From NCBI RefSeq assembly GCF_005490985.1, contig NZ_CP027869.1:1-64000 (forward strand): a stretch of DNA of 64,000 nucleotides, given 5' to 3'. The DNA comes from Curtobacterium sp. SGAir0471 (GTDB lineage Bacteria; Actinomycetota; Actinomycetes; Actinomycetales; Microbacteriaceae). A program made the translations under genes and the position numbers. The notes under the pieces were generated by a model. It made no database searches, was not told the DNA's origin, and saw only the letters and a list, made by a program, of their open reading frames with translations. This document shows positions 30,933 to 39,710 of this stretch, piece by piece. Each line of letters begins with the position of its first letter. Position 1 is the first letter of the stretch.

Positions 30933-30962
30933 GTTTGCAACAAAACAAGTTCGGGAGCAAAC
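30933..30962. promoter_or_regulatory. Candidate MarR operator in divergent promoter
   Basis: GTTTGC (30933-30938) and GCAAAC (30957-30962) form an inverted repeat around an AT-richer spacer in the short region between the marR and decarboxylase starts. Binding is inferred from position only. Confidence 0.4.
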
Positions 30963-30970
30963 TCGAACAC

Positions 30971-31498
30971 ATGAGCACGCAAACCACCGTCGAACACCCC
31001 GAACCGCCCCAGGACCTCACCGGCATCGTCGGCCACCGGTTCGTCTACACGTACGCCAACGGCTGGCAGTACGAGATGTACGTCAAGAACGCGACGACCA
31101 TCGACTACCGCATCCACACCGGCCACGTCGGCGGCCGCTGGGTGAAGGACCAGACGGTCGACCTCGTCGCCCTGGCGGCCGGCGTCTACAAGGTGTCGTG
31201 GAACGAGCCGACGGGCACCAGCGTCGTCGTCAACGTCATCCCGGAGCAGCGCGTCCTGCACGGCACGATCTTCTTCCCGCGGTGGATCGAGCTCGACGGG
31301 TCGAAGACCGTCCTCTTCCAGAACGACCACCTGGACGAGATGCAGCGCTTCCGCGACGAGGGCCCGACCTACCCGATCTACGTCGTGCCCGAGTTCGCGC
31401 ACATCACCCTGTTCGAGCACGTCGGCGAGGACGACGAGTCCGTGATCGACACCGCTCCCGGCGACCTGCCGGCCGGCTGGGCGGACCTGACGAACTGA
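30971..31498 (+). CDS. padC: Phenolic acid decarboxylase
   Basis: Non-oxidatively decarboxylates p-coumaric, caffeic and ferulic acids to 4-vinylphenols. 175 residues, the family's usual size. Landmarks are [35 protein letters not shown], and [13 protein letters not shown] followed by [14 protein letters not shown] at 30971 next to the divergent MarR gene. Its stop overlaps the hydrolase start (TGATG). Together they suggest use or detoxification of plant hydroxycinnamates. Confidence 0.95.
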   Translation: MSTQTTVEHPEPPQDLTGIVGHRFVYTYANGWQYEMYVKNATTIDYRIHTGHVGGRWVKDQTVDLVALAAGVYKVSWNEPTGTSVVVNVIPEQRVLHGTIFFPRWIELDGSKTVLFQNDHLDEMQRFRDEGPTYPIYVVPEFAHITLFEHVGEDDESVIDTAPGDLPAGWADLTN

Positions 31499-32289
31499 TG
31501 GCCACCGTGCCGCTGCGGGGTGTCGATCCCCGCACCACGCCGACCACGCTCGACCACGAGGGCCGCACGGTCCGCGGCTGGCAGTGGGAGCCGCAGGACG
31601 GCGCCGCCGACGACGCTCCCGTCGTGCTGCTCGTGCACGGCTTCAGCAGCACGGCACTCGGCGGACAGCAGCTGTTCGTGCAGACCGCGCGGCACCTGGT
31701 CGCACGAGGAGCAGTGGTCCGGAGCCACGACCGACTGGGCCAGGGCGTCAGCGACGGCGAGTTCGCGGACATCACGATCCGCGACGAGGTCGACCAGGTC
31801 GTCGCGATGATCCGCGCTGCCGACCGTGGGCAGGGCGTGCACGTCGTCGCGCACAGCCTCGGCGCGGTGGAGTCGGCGCTCGCCGCGGCGCGGGAGCCCT
31901 CGCACGTCCGGACGCTCACACTGTGGTCGCCCGCCGGGGTCGTCGTGGACGACATCACGAAGCACGACGAGATCCAGGGGCAGCCGCTCGCGCCGGTCCG
32001 GGAGCGCGGGTGGTTCGACTTCGGCGGGATGCCCCTCGGTGGCGCGTTCATCGCCGACGTGCAGGACGACCTCGACGTCTACGGGCCGGTATCCGGGTAC
32101 ACGGGTCCCGCCGACGTGGTGCACGGCACCGAGGACGCGATCGTGCCGGTGTCCTACGGCCGCCGCTACGCCGAACTCCTGCCCGGAGCGCGGTTGACGG
32201 TCGTCGACGGCGCGGACCACGGCTGGTCGTCGGTGCCGTTCCGCGAGCGACTCCTGTCGCTGCTCGACGAGCGCCTCGGCCTGGCCTGA
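31498..32289 (+). CDS. Alpha/beta hydrolase, feruloyl/cinnamoyl esterase-like
   Basis: 263 residues. Oxyanion-loop LLVHGFSST, nucleophile Ser in VAHSLGAV (about residue 119), Asp in GTEDAIVP and His in DGADHGW (about 241). It overlaps the decarboxylase stop by one base, so the two are co-translated. An esterase releasing ferulic or coumaric acid from plant esters would feed the decarboxylase directly. This substrate is inferred from context and from similarity to cinnamoyl esterases. Confidence 0.8.
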   Translation: MATVPLRGVDPRTTPTTLDHEGRTVRGWQWEPQDGAADDAPVVLLVHGFSSTALGGQQLFVQTARHLVARGAVVRSHDRLGQGVSDGEFADITIRDEVDQVVAMIRAADRGQGVHVVAHSLGAVESALAAAREPSHVRTLTLWSPAGVVVDDITKHDEIQGQPLAPVRERGWFDFGGMPLGGAFIADVQDDLDVYGPVSGYTGPADVVHGTEDAIVPVSYGRRYAELLPGARLTVVDGADHGWSSVPFRERLLSLLDERLGLA

Positions 32290-32300
32290 CGGACCGCGGC

Positions 32301-32360
32301 ACGCAACGTGGGCGGCAGCTCGCAGCGGTAGAACCCTGCGAGCACTCGCCCACGTTGCGT
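32301..32360. terminator. Long interrupted hairpin, bidirectional terminator
   Basis: Outer arms ACGCAACGTGGGCG / CGCCCACGTTGCGT (14 bp) and inner arms GCTCGCAG / CTGCGAGC (8 bp) separated by 3-nt symmetric bulges. Sits between the convergent hydrolase and aldo-keto reductase genes. Confidence 0.75.
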
Positions 32361-32379
32361 TTCGCGAAGGGCTCCGGGG

Positions 32380-33423
32380 TCAGCTCACCTGACCGGAACG
32401 GGCGCCCGACCACAGGTCGACGTCGAGGACGCCGACCGAGTGCTCGTCGATGCGACGGAGCTCGTCGTCCGTGAAGGACAGGTTGCCGAGCGCCGCGACG
32501 TTCTGCTCGAGCTGCTCCACACGCGACGCCCCGATCACGAGCGAGGTCACCCGCTCGTCGCGCAGCGCCCACGCGAGCGCGAGCTGCGCGAGGCTCTGAC
32601 CGCGCTCGGACGCGATGTCGTCCAACGCCCGCAGGTGGCCGACGACCTCGTCCGTCAGGGTGCCGGCGTCGAGGGACTTGCCGGCGGCTGCGCGCGAGTC
32701 CTCCGGCACGCCGTCGAGGTAGCGCCCGGTGAGCAGCCCCTGCGCGAGCGCGGTGAAGCCGATCACGCCGAAGCCCAGCTCGCCGGCGGCGTCGAGGAGT
32801 CCCTCGTCCTCGATCCATCGGTTGAGCATCGAGTACGACGGCTGGTGGATGAGGAGCGGCGTGCCGAGGTCGCGCAGGATCTCGACGGCCTGCCGGGAGC
32901 GCTCGGCGTCGTAGGACGAGATCCCGACGTAGAGCGCCTTGCCCTGCTGCACGGCGGTGTGCAGCGCGCCCATCGTCTCCTCGAGCGGCGTCGAGGCGTC
33001 GAGGCGGTGCGAGTAGAAGACGTCGACGTAGTCGAGGCCCATCCGCTCGAGCGACTGGTCGAGCGAGGCGAGGACGTACTTCCGCGAGCCGCCGCCCTGC
33101 CCGTACGGCCCGGGCCACATGTCCCACCCGGCCTTCGTCGAGATCACCATCTCGTCGCGGTAGGGGCGGAAGTCCTCGCGCATCAGCCGGCCGAAGTTCA
33201 CCTCGGCAGCGCCGTAGGGCGGGCCGTAGTTGTTGGCGAGGTCGTGGTGGGTGATGCCGAGGTCGAACGCCCGGCGACTGATCGCCCGCTGCGTCTCGAA
33301 CGGCTTGTCGTCGCCGAAGTTGTGCCAGTAGCCCAGGGAGAGCAGGGGCAGGTCGAGGCCCGATCGGCCGGTCCGGCGGTAGGGCATGGAGTCGTAGCGG
33401 TCGTCCGCGGCGGTGTAGGCCAT
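32380..33423 (-). CDS. Aldo-keto reductase, YghZ / L-glyceraldehyde 3-phosphate reductase type
   Basis: 347 residues, closely resembling E. coli YghZ throughout: LSLGYWHNFGDD, the catalytic Tyr in DLANNYGPP, Lys in ISTKAGWDMWPGPYG, His in FYSHRLD, and NADPH-binding SLVIGASRVEQLEQN. The family reduces aldehydes such as methylglyoxal and L-glyceraldehyde 3-phosphate. ATG 33423 chosen. ATG 33432 would add three residues. The frame stays open further upstream but loses homology. Confidence 0.9.
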   Translation of the reverse strand: MAYTAADDRYDSMPYRRTGRSGLDLPLLSLGYWHNFGDDKPFETQRAISRRAFDLGITHHDLANNYGPPYGAAEVNFGRLMREDFRPYRDEMVISTKAGWDMWPGPYGQGGGSRKYVLASLDQSLERMGLDYVDVFYSHRLDASTPLEETMGALHTAVQQGKALYVGISSYDAERSRQAVEILRDLGTPLLIHQPSYSMLNRWIEDEGLLDAAGELGFGVIGFTALAQGLLTGRYLDGVPEDSRAAAGKSLDAGTLTDEVVGHLRALDDIASERGQSLAQLALAWALRDERVTSLVIGASRVEQLEQNVAALGNLSFTDDELRRIDEHSVGVLDVDLWSGARSGQVS

Positions 33424-33564
33424 GGTTCCCATCCTGGCCCCGCCCGGTCGGGTGCCGCGCGAACCGTACAGAACGCGAAAGGTTCGTTGCACTGATCGTT
33501 CGCGTCGTGAAACAGTTCCCTCGTCCGACCAGGACGGCAGCGACGCAGGAAGGCGGGACCACTC

Positions 33565-33747
33565 ATGCACAGCACGTACTCAGGGATGCCGCGGTCGACA
33601 CGGCTGTCCGCGACCCACACGCGGGTCGGACTGACCGACCCCGCCGTCATCGACGCCTACGTGACGCGTCGCATCCAGGACCCCTCGCTCCTGTCGACGC
33701 GCAGCGAGCCGTCGTACGCTGACTTCTTCACGGCGCCCACCGCGTAG
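33565..33747 (+). CDS. Small protein with EPSYADFF C-terminal motif (copy 1)
   Basis: 60 residues, function unknown. Its C-terminal half (PAVIDAYVTRRIQDP..., ending SEPSYADFFTAPTA) aligns with the protein at 57610-57783, which ends TEPSYADFFVAA. Shared positions include P-A-x-I-D, V, R and EPSYADFF. Conservation between two distant loci supports that it is expressed. The MarR gene follows 47 nt downstream. The stretch 33424-33564 holds only the likely promoter of this unit and of the divergent reductase. Confidence 0.7.
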   Translation: MHSTYSGMPRSTRLSATHTRVGLTDPAVIDAYVTRRIQDPSLLSTRSEPSYADFFTAPTA

Positions 33748-33794
33748 CTGCCCGCTCCGACCGGATCCGCCCGACAGAGAGACCCCACCAGCCG

Positions 33795-34352
33795 ATGCCC
33801 CTGACCGTCGTCCGCCGCGAGCACGTCCACCTCTACGCCCGGGAGCCGCGGTCGAAGGCCGCGAAGGTCGCCGTCGACGCACTCCTGAAGCTGCAGCACG
33901 CCGAGGAGCAGCAGCTCGAACAGGCACGCGCCGAGAGCGGACTGACGAAGAACGAGTTCCTGACGGTGCGGTACATGCTGCAGGCGCACCGGGACGGCCG
34001 GGCGATGGGCCCGAAGGACCTCGCCGTCATGCTCAACGTCTCGAACGCGTCGGTCACGAAGATCGTCGACGGGCTCGTGGCGAAGGGTGACATCGTCCGC
34101 GTACCGCACCCCACCGACCGTCGGGCCCAGGTGCTCGAGCCGACGGTGCAGGCCGCCGAGAAGATCGACTCCTCGTACGCCCGGTTCCACGAGGCCGTGG
34201 TGGGTGTCATGGACCACCTGTCGAGCGAGGACAACGAGGTGCTCGCACGCTGCCTGTCCCAGATCACCGACGCGCTCGCCGGCGGCGCGCCCGCGCCGGT
34301 CGACGAGTACACGGTCGACCCCGACGGTGCCGCGGAGCCGAACGACTCCTGA
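33795..34352 (+). CDS. MarR-family transcriptional regulator
   Basis: 185 residues. The winged helix (about 50-115) includes TKNEFLTVRYMLQAHRDGRA and LAVMLNVSNASVTKIVDGLVAKG, then a wing PHPTDRRAQVLEPT. The N-terminus carries a helical extension (KVAVDALLKLQHAEEQQLEQ). It follows the EPSYADFF small protein and precedes a TetR gene in the same direction. Ligand and targets are unknown. Confidence 0.88.
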   Translation: MPLTVVRREHVHLYAREPRSKAAKVAVDALLKLQHAEEQQLEQARAESGLTKNEFLTVRYMLQAHRDGRAMGPKDLAVMLNVSNASVTKIVDGLVAKGDIVRVPHPTDRRAQVLEPTVQAAEKIDSSYARFHEAVVGVMDHLSSEDNEVLARCLSQITDALAGGAPAPVDEYTVDPDGAAEPNDS

Positions 34353-34418
34353 CGGCGACCACGTCCGTCGCGGCGACTGCGGGGTGGCGCGAAAACCTTC
34401 CAGCGGTAAGTTGGAGGG

Positions 34419-35036
34419 ATGACGCACGAGGTCGACGACGACGGCGCGACCCCGCCTCGACGCGGTGGGTACCGCAAGGGCGCCGAGCGCCGTGCGCAGA
34501 TCCTCGACGAGATGATCCGCATGGTCGCTGCGCAGGGCGTCGACGCGTCGTCGTTGCGGTCGGTCGCCGACGCGCTCGGGATCACCCACGCGGCACTGCG
34601 GCACTACTTCCCGAGCCGCGACGAACTGCTGCTCGCCGTCTACCGCGAGCACGAGGTCCGCGAGCAGGACGCCCCGGACCGCATGCGGTCGGCGATCGGC
34701 GACATGCGGGAGAGCGCCTCGCGGAACCGCGAGGTCCCCGGGCTCGTGCAGCTCTACACGACCCTCGCCGCCGACGCCGTGCAGGAGGGGCACCCGGCCA
34801 CCCGCGACTTCATGCGCGAGCGGTTCAGCCGACTCCGCGCCGACCTCGCCGAGCTGATCGCCGCGGACCAGGCGGCCGGCCGGATCCGTGCGGACCTCGA
34901 CCCCGTCGACCTGGCGAGTCTCGGCATCGCCGCGTCCGACGGACTCCAGGTGCAGTGGCTGCTCGACCCCGACGCGGTCGACGGCGAGCGGGTGCTCCGC
35001 CTGCTCGAGTCGATCATCCCCGCAGCGGACGACTGA
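34419..35036 (+). CDS. TetR-family transcriptional regulator
   Basis: 205 residues. N-terminal HTH (about 20-70): RRAQILDEMIRMVAAQGVDASS, SVADALGITHAALRHYFPSR, ELLLAVYREHE. A TetR_C_6-like ligand domain follows. ATG at 34419 with TGGAGGG 8 nt before. Genes upstream are regulators and the next gene is convergent, so its targets are not clear from context. Confidence 0.9.
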   Translation: MTHEVDDDGATPPRRGGYRKGAERRAQILDEMIRMVAAQGVDASSLRSVADALGITHAALRHYFPSRDELLLAVYREHEVREQDAPDRMRSAIGDMRESASRNREVPGLVQLYTTLAADAVQEGHPATRDFMRERFSRLRADLAELIAADQAAGRIRADLDPVDLASLGIAASDGLQVQWLLDPDAVDGERVLRLLESIIPAADD

Positions 35037-35084
35037 CGCCCGTCCCGGCGAGGCGACCACGGTCCCGGACCGGACACGGGTCGG

Positions 35085-35122
35085 ACGGGAGGCGCGGTGC
35101 GGGCCCGCCACGGGCCTCCCGT
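35085..35122. terminator. Palindromic terminator, copy A of a tandem pair
   Basis: ACGGGAGGC(GCGGTGCGGGC...)GCCTCCCGT hairpin, a member of the dispersed GGGAGGC palindrome. Between convergent TetR and hexosaminidase genes. Confidence 0.65.
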
Positions 35123-35136
35123 CACGGACGTGGTCG

Positions 35137-35176
35137 GACAGGAGGCGCGGTGCGGGCGCGCCACGGGCCTCCCGTC
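35137..35176. terminator. Palindromic terminator, copy B of a tandem pair
   Basis: GACAGGAGGC...GCCTCCCGTC hairpin, near-duplicate of the copy 52 nt upstream, with the core GGAGGCGCGGTGCGGGC shared. Confidence 0.6.
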
Positions 35177-35192
35177 CGCCGTCCGGCCGCGG

Positions 35193-36896
35193 CTACGGCG
35201 TCGGACCGCCGTCCGCTATGTTCGCGGTGACCGCGTCGATGTACGCCGCGCGCTCCGCGCGCGTCTGGGGTCTACCGGGCACACCAGGCCGCTCCTCCCA
35301 CGGGCGCGGGCCCGACCCGTGCCGGTACTCGACACCGAGGGCGTCGAGCCGGGCGAGGTGGTGCTGCAGCCGTTGGCGGAAGTCGCCCACGTCGCGGGGT
35401 CCGGCGACGTCGGCCGACCACAGGGCCTCGGCCAGCGCGACCACGCGGGGGAACAGCTGGTAGTCGAGTCGTCGGACGGAGTCGACGTGCTCGGTCCACA
35501 TGTTCGCCTGCCCGCCGACGACGTGCGCGCGCTCCGCCTCGGTGAGCTCTGCGGGCACCGGGTCGAACGCGTACACGTCGTCGACGGTCAGCACGATCGA
35601 CACCGGGATCGGCTCGTTCGGCAGGTCGCTCTGCCGGTAGTCGAGGTACACCTGGTCGTCGGGCGTCGAGATGACGTCGTGGCCGCGCCGGGCCGCCGTG
35701 ACCGCACCCTGCAGCCCGCGCCACGAGACGACGGTCGCCGACGGGGAGAGCGCGCCGCCCTCGAGGATCTCGTCCCACCCGAACGCCCGCCGGCCGTGCG
35801 ACTCGACGTGGGCCGCCAACTGCCCGACGATCCAGGCCTGCAGCTGCTCCTCGTCCTCGAGTCCGAGCTCGCGGATGCGTTCCTGGGTGCGGGGATCGTC
35901 CTCCCACTGGTCCTTCGGGCACTCGTCGCCACCGATCCCGACGTACTCCGAGGGGAAGAGCGCGATCACCTCGTCGAGGACGTCGCGGAAGAACTGCACC
36001 GTGCGCTCCTCGGCGTTCAGGACGTCGTGTGCGATGCCCCACTCGGTCCAGACGTCGAGCTGCCGGTCCGGGTGCACGCCGAGCTCCGGGTACGCGGCCA
36101 GGGCGGCGCGGACGTGCCCGGGCGTCTCGATCTCCGGCACGACGGTGACGAACCGGTCGGCAGCGTAGGCGACGATCTCGCGGACGTCGTCCTGCGTGTA
36201 GGAGCCGCCGTGCGGGCGACCGTCCTTCGCGGCCACCCGGAGCGTGCCGTCGTCGTCCGGGACGTGTGCGCCGACCTGCGACTCGGTGCGCCACGACCCG
36301 ACCTCGGTGAGCCGCGGGTACTCCGTGATCTCGATGCGCCAGCCCTGGTCCTCGGTCAGGTGGAAGTGCAGGCGGTTGATCCGGTGGACCGCGAGCTGGT
36401 CGACGAGACGGAGGACCTCGGCCTTGGTGCGGAAGTGCCGCGCGACGTCGAGCATGACGCCGCGCCAGGCGAAGGCCGGGGCGTCCTCGACGACCGTCAC
36501 CGGGAGCGTCCATGCGTCGTTCCGCACCTGGCCGCGTCGGTACACGTCGGCGGGCAGGAGCTGGAGGAGTGCCTGGACGCCGTAGAACACGCCGGCCGGG
36601 CCACCACCCGTGACGACGACGCCGTCGGTGGTGACCTCGAGGCGGAAGGCCTCGGACCGGTCACCGCCCGGGCCCGCCGGCAGGTCGTCCGGGTCGGCGG
36701 CGATCCGCAGGGCGATCACCGGGACGTCGGTCGCGCCGGCGGCGCCGAACAGGGGGAGTCGGGTCGAAGCGCGGAGCACCTGCTGGAGGTACTGCGCGAC
36801 CGGCTCGGCCGCGGGGTCGGCGGTCACGCGGGTCCGCTCGTCGAGGGTGAACGAGCCGGTGCCGTCGGCGCGGGAGCGGGGGCGGGGGATGAGCAT
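35193..36896 (-). CDS. Family GH20 beta-N-acetylhexosaminidase
   Basis: Releases terminal GlcNAc/GalNAc from chitooligosaccharides or glycans. 567 residues. An N-terminal GH20b-like domain (about 1-135) leads into a TIM barrel with LDVARHF, HFHLTEDQGWRIEI, VPEIETPGH and the catalytic Asp-Glu in IGGDECPK. The start ATG at 36896 has GGAAGGA upstream. No signal peptide is seen, so it is probably cytosolic. The frame upstream of 36896 is another gene's shadow. Confidence 0.93.
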   Translation of the reverse strand: MLIPRPRSRADGTGSFTLDERTRVTADPAAEPVAQYLQQVLRASTRLPLFGAAGATDVPVIALRIAADPDDLPAGPGGDRSEAFRLEVTTDGVVVTGGGPAGVFYGVQALLQLLPADVYRRGQVRNDAWTLPVTVVEDAPAFAWRGVMLDVARHFRTKAEVLRLVDQLAVHRINRLHFHLTEDQGWRIEITEYPRLTEVGSWRTESQVGAHVPDDDGTLRVAAKDGRPHGGSYTQDDVREIVAYAADRFVTVVPEIETPGHVRAALAAYPELGVHPDRQLDVWTEWGIAHDVLNAEERTVQFFRDVLDEVIALFPSEYVGIGGDECPKDQWEDDPRTQERIRELGLEDEEQLQAWIVGQLAAHVESHGRRAFGWDEILEGGALSPSATVVSWRGLQGAVTAARRGHDVISTPDDQVYLDYRQSDLPNEPIPVSIVLTVDDVYAFDPVPAELTEAERAHVVGGQANMWTEHVDSVRRLDYQLFPRVVALAEALWSADVAGPRDVGDFRQRLQHHLARLDALGVEYRHGSGPRPWEERPGVPGRPQTRAERAAYIDAVTANIADGGPTP

Positions 36897-37003
36897 GCGG
36901 AGCGGTCCTTCCGGGGGAGGGCGGGGACGTGCCGGTGCCGCCGCCGTCGTGGCGGTGCGCCCCATCCTCGTCGCTGCCCGCCCCCAGTGCCCGCTGCGCG
37001 CCG

Positions 37004-37988
37004 TCAGGCGGCTGGTGTCCGGACCGGGTCGGGCTCGCCGAGCAGCCGGGTCGTCCAGTCGGCGAGGGCCGCGACCGCCGACCGGGAGACCGCCGCTCCC
37101 GGCACCATGCTCGTGAAGCCGTGGAACGCTCCGGGCCAGACGTGCAGTTCGGCGTCGACCCCGGCCGCCCACAGGGCGCTCGCGAAGGCCACCGTCTCGT
37201 CGCGGAACACCTCGGCGCTGCCGCAGTCGACGTAGGTGCGGGGGAGCCCGGAGAGGTCCTCGGCACGTGCGGGTGCCGCGTACGGGGAGACGTCGTCGGT
37301 GCCACGGCGCTCGCCGAGGTAGGCGCCCCAGCTGAAGTGCATCGCCTGCCGGTCGGCGACCCCGACGCCGTCGATCTGCCGCGTCGCGGTCGTCGAGCAT
37401 CGGGGAGACCAGGACCTGCGCGAGGACCTCGGGGCCGCGGCGATCGCGGGCCAGCAGGACCGTCCCCGCGGCCAGGCCACCGCCCGCGCTCTGTCCCGCG
37501 ACGACGATCCGTGCCGGGTCGATGCCGAGCTCGTCGGCGTGCTCCGCGACCCAGACGAGGCCGGCGTAGCAGTCCTCGACCGGGATCGGGTCGGGGTGCT
37601 CCGGAGCGAGGCGGTAGTCCACGCTGACCAGCACGACGTCGTGGTCGAGCAGCCAGTCGTCGTACGAGTCGAGGTTGCCGAGGTGGTGCCCCATCACCAT
37701 GCCACCGCCGTGGATCGTGTAGACGCACGTGGTCGGACCGGTCCGACCGGTGCGTCGGATCACCGCGAGGTCGATCGGGTCGCCGCCGTGGCCGGGGACG
37801 GTGATGCTCCGTCGCTCCAGGCCGCGGGAGCGCAGCCGGTCGTCGAGCTCCTGCTCGCTGACGTCGAGCGCGCGCATCCGGGGCAGGGCCGCGGCGTCGA
37901 TGGTGAACGGTCCACGGGCCTCGAGCGCGGTGAGGAAGACGGCGAGCTCGGGGTCGAAGGGCGGGCGGGGCGTGGTGGTCTCAAGCAC
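37004..37988 (-). pseudogene. Alpha/beta hydrolase (HSL-type esterase) broken by a frameshift
   Basis: Two frames together encode a hormone-sensitive-lipase-like esterase of about 325 residues. The 5' part (GTG 37988 to about 37385) carries the oxyanion motif IHGGGMVMG and nucleophile GQSAGGG, ending at SPMLDDRDA. The 3' part (to 37004) resumes with RQIDGVGVADRQ in another frame and carries the Asp region VDCGSAEVFRDE and His in GAFHGF. The shift is near 37380-37390. The catalytic triad is split, so the product is probably inactive unless this is a sequencing error. The GTG start overlaps the MFS stop (GTGCTTGA) with AGGAG upstream. Confidence 0.8.
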
Positions 37989-39564
37989 GGGAGGACTCCT
38001 GGTGGTGGTCGACGGACGAGGAAGGAGCAGCGGACGACGTCGGGAGCGCCGGTGTCGGGATCGGCTGGGTCGTGGCCGTGGCCGTGGCCGTGGCCGTGGC
38101 CGTGGCCGCGGTCGGTGTCGGGGTCGGCTGGGTCGCGGTCGGCTCCGGCGTGCTGGCTCCGCGACGTGCGCGCAGCACCCCGACGGCGACGAGCAGCGCG
38201 GCGACCGCGGTGATCGCGGCCCCGGCGACCTGCAGCGCACCGACGACGGCAGCAGCGTGGGCCGCAGTGGTCTGCGCGGTGGTGACGCCGCCCGGGACGA
38301 ACGCCGCGAGCACCGTCCCGGTCACTGCGATCCCGACCGCGGTGGCGAGCTCGCTCGCGGTGTCCACGAGCGCCGCGCCGATCGACGTGCGGTCGGCGGG
38401 CAGCCCGGACAGGACGCTCGCGCCGGCGACCGCTCCGACGACGCGCATCCCGGCGGCGACGAGCACGAGCGCGACCGCGACCGCGGGGTAGCCGGTGCGA
38501 CCGCCCAGCGTGAACACGGCGAGCCCGAGGACGACGGCCGTCGCGCTCGTCCAGGCGGCGCGCTCGAGCCCGACCCGACGGACGAACGGCCCGACGAACC
38601 GGCCGCTCACCAGCAGCACCACGACCTGGGGCAGGGTCCCGATCGCGGCGAGGGCCGGCGGCCAGCCCCACGCGGCCTGCAGCTGCAGGGTCACCGCGTA
38701 CGACAGCCCGGCCGTGGCGAGACCCGCCGCGGCCTTGTACGCCAGGCCGCTCGCGACGAGGGGCCGTGCGACCAGGGCGAGGTCGAGCAGGGGGTGCCGG
38801 GCGGAGCGCTCATGCACGACGAAGCCCGCGACGGCTGCGACGGTGACGACCGCAGCGGCCCAGGCCGGCCAGCCCCCCGTGGACACGGCGAGTGTCGGGG
38901 TCACCAGGACACCGACCACCGCGGCCGTCCCGAGCGCCGCGCCGACGAGGTCGAGCGGGTGCCGGTGCAGGTCCTCCGACCGGTCAGCACCCACGCCGGA
39001 CCGGATGCCGACGAGTGCGACGAGGGCGATCGGCACGTTTGCGACCAGCAGCACCTGCCACGGCGCCACGGCGAGGACGAACCCGCCGATCGTCGGCCCG
39101 ACCGCGAGCCCGACGAGTCCCGCGGTCGACACCACGGTCAGGGCCCGGACGCGCAGCTCGTCGCCGGAGAAGAGCCGGAAGGTCAGCGCCATCGAGCCCG
39201 GGGTGGTCATCGCGGCGGCGAGTCCCATCAGGGCCCGGACGACGACGAGCTGCTCCACGCTGGTCACGAGGACGGTCGCAGCACTCGCCGCCGCCAGCAG
39301 CGTCAGCCCGACGAGCATGGTGCGACGGCGGCCGAACCGGTCGGCGACCGCTCCGAACAGGAGCATCAGGCCGCCGAACGCGACCGAGTACGCGCTCGAG
39401 ACCCACTGCAGCGAGGCGGTGGAGGCCGCGAGGTCACGGCCGATCGTCGGCAGGGCGACGGTGAGGACCGAGTTGTCGAGCATCTCGAACAGGAACACGG
39501 CGGACAGCCCGGACAGGGCGATCCACGCATCACGGAGACGGGCGGGTGGGGTGTGTGCAGACAC
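37981..39564 (-). CDS. MFS drug-resistance transporter (DHA2, 14-TM type)
   Basis: 527 residues with about 14 hydrophobic segments, typical of proton-driven drug exporters. N-terminal motif LFEMLDNSVLTVALPTI (motif D1) and ADRFGRRRTM (motif A) are present. GTG start at 39564 with AAGGAG 8 nt upstream. Its C-terminal tail (about 475-527) is Thr/Ala/Pro-rich and arises from a six-copy hexanucleotide repeat. The frameshifted esterase gene overlaps its end. Confidence 0.88.
   Translation of the reverse strand: MSAHTPPARLRDAWIALSGLSAVFLFEMLDNSVLTVALPTIGRDLAASTASLQWVSSAYSVAFGGLMLLFGAVADRFGRRRTMLVGLTLLAAASAATVLVTSVEQLVVVRALMGLAAAMTTPGSMALTFRLFSGDELRVRALTVVSTAGLVGLAVGPTIGGFVLAVAPWQVLLVANVPIALVALVGIRSGVGADRSEDLHRHPLDLVGAALGTAAVVGVLVTPTLAVSTGGWPAWAAAVVTVAAVAGFVVHERSARHPLLDLALVARPLVASGLAYKAAAGLATAGLSYAVTLQLQAAWGWPPALAAIGTLPQVVVLLVSGRFVGPFVRRVGLERAAWTSATAVVLGLAVFTLGGRTGYPAVAVALVLVAAGMRVVGAVAGASVLSGLPADRTSIGAALVDTASELATAVGIAVTGTVLAAFVPGGVTTAQTTAAHAAAVVGALQVAGAAITAVAALLVAVGVLRARRGASTPEPTATQPTPTPTAATATATATATATTQPIPTPALPTSSAAPSSSVDHHQESSRA
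38071..38106. repeat. Hexanucleotide repeat (GTGGCC)6
   Basis: Six perfect copies of GTGGCC inside the 3' end of the MFS gene, encoding an Ala-Thr run. Unit length is a multiple of three, so copy-number change would lengthen or shorten the tail without a frameshift. Confidence 0.9.
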
Positions 39565-39710
39565 GGGTGCACTCCTTCGATGAAGAAGTGGCGACTCCCG
39601 TGAGACGCGTGCACGCTCCCGGCCGACGAGCGGCGCGGGTCTTTTCCCTCTGGACGGCACTGTACCGCGATCACGGTCGATCACGCCACTGCCGGGTGTA
39701 CGCAGGGTCC

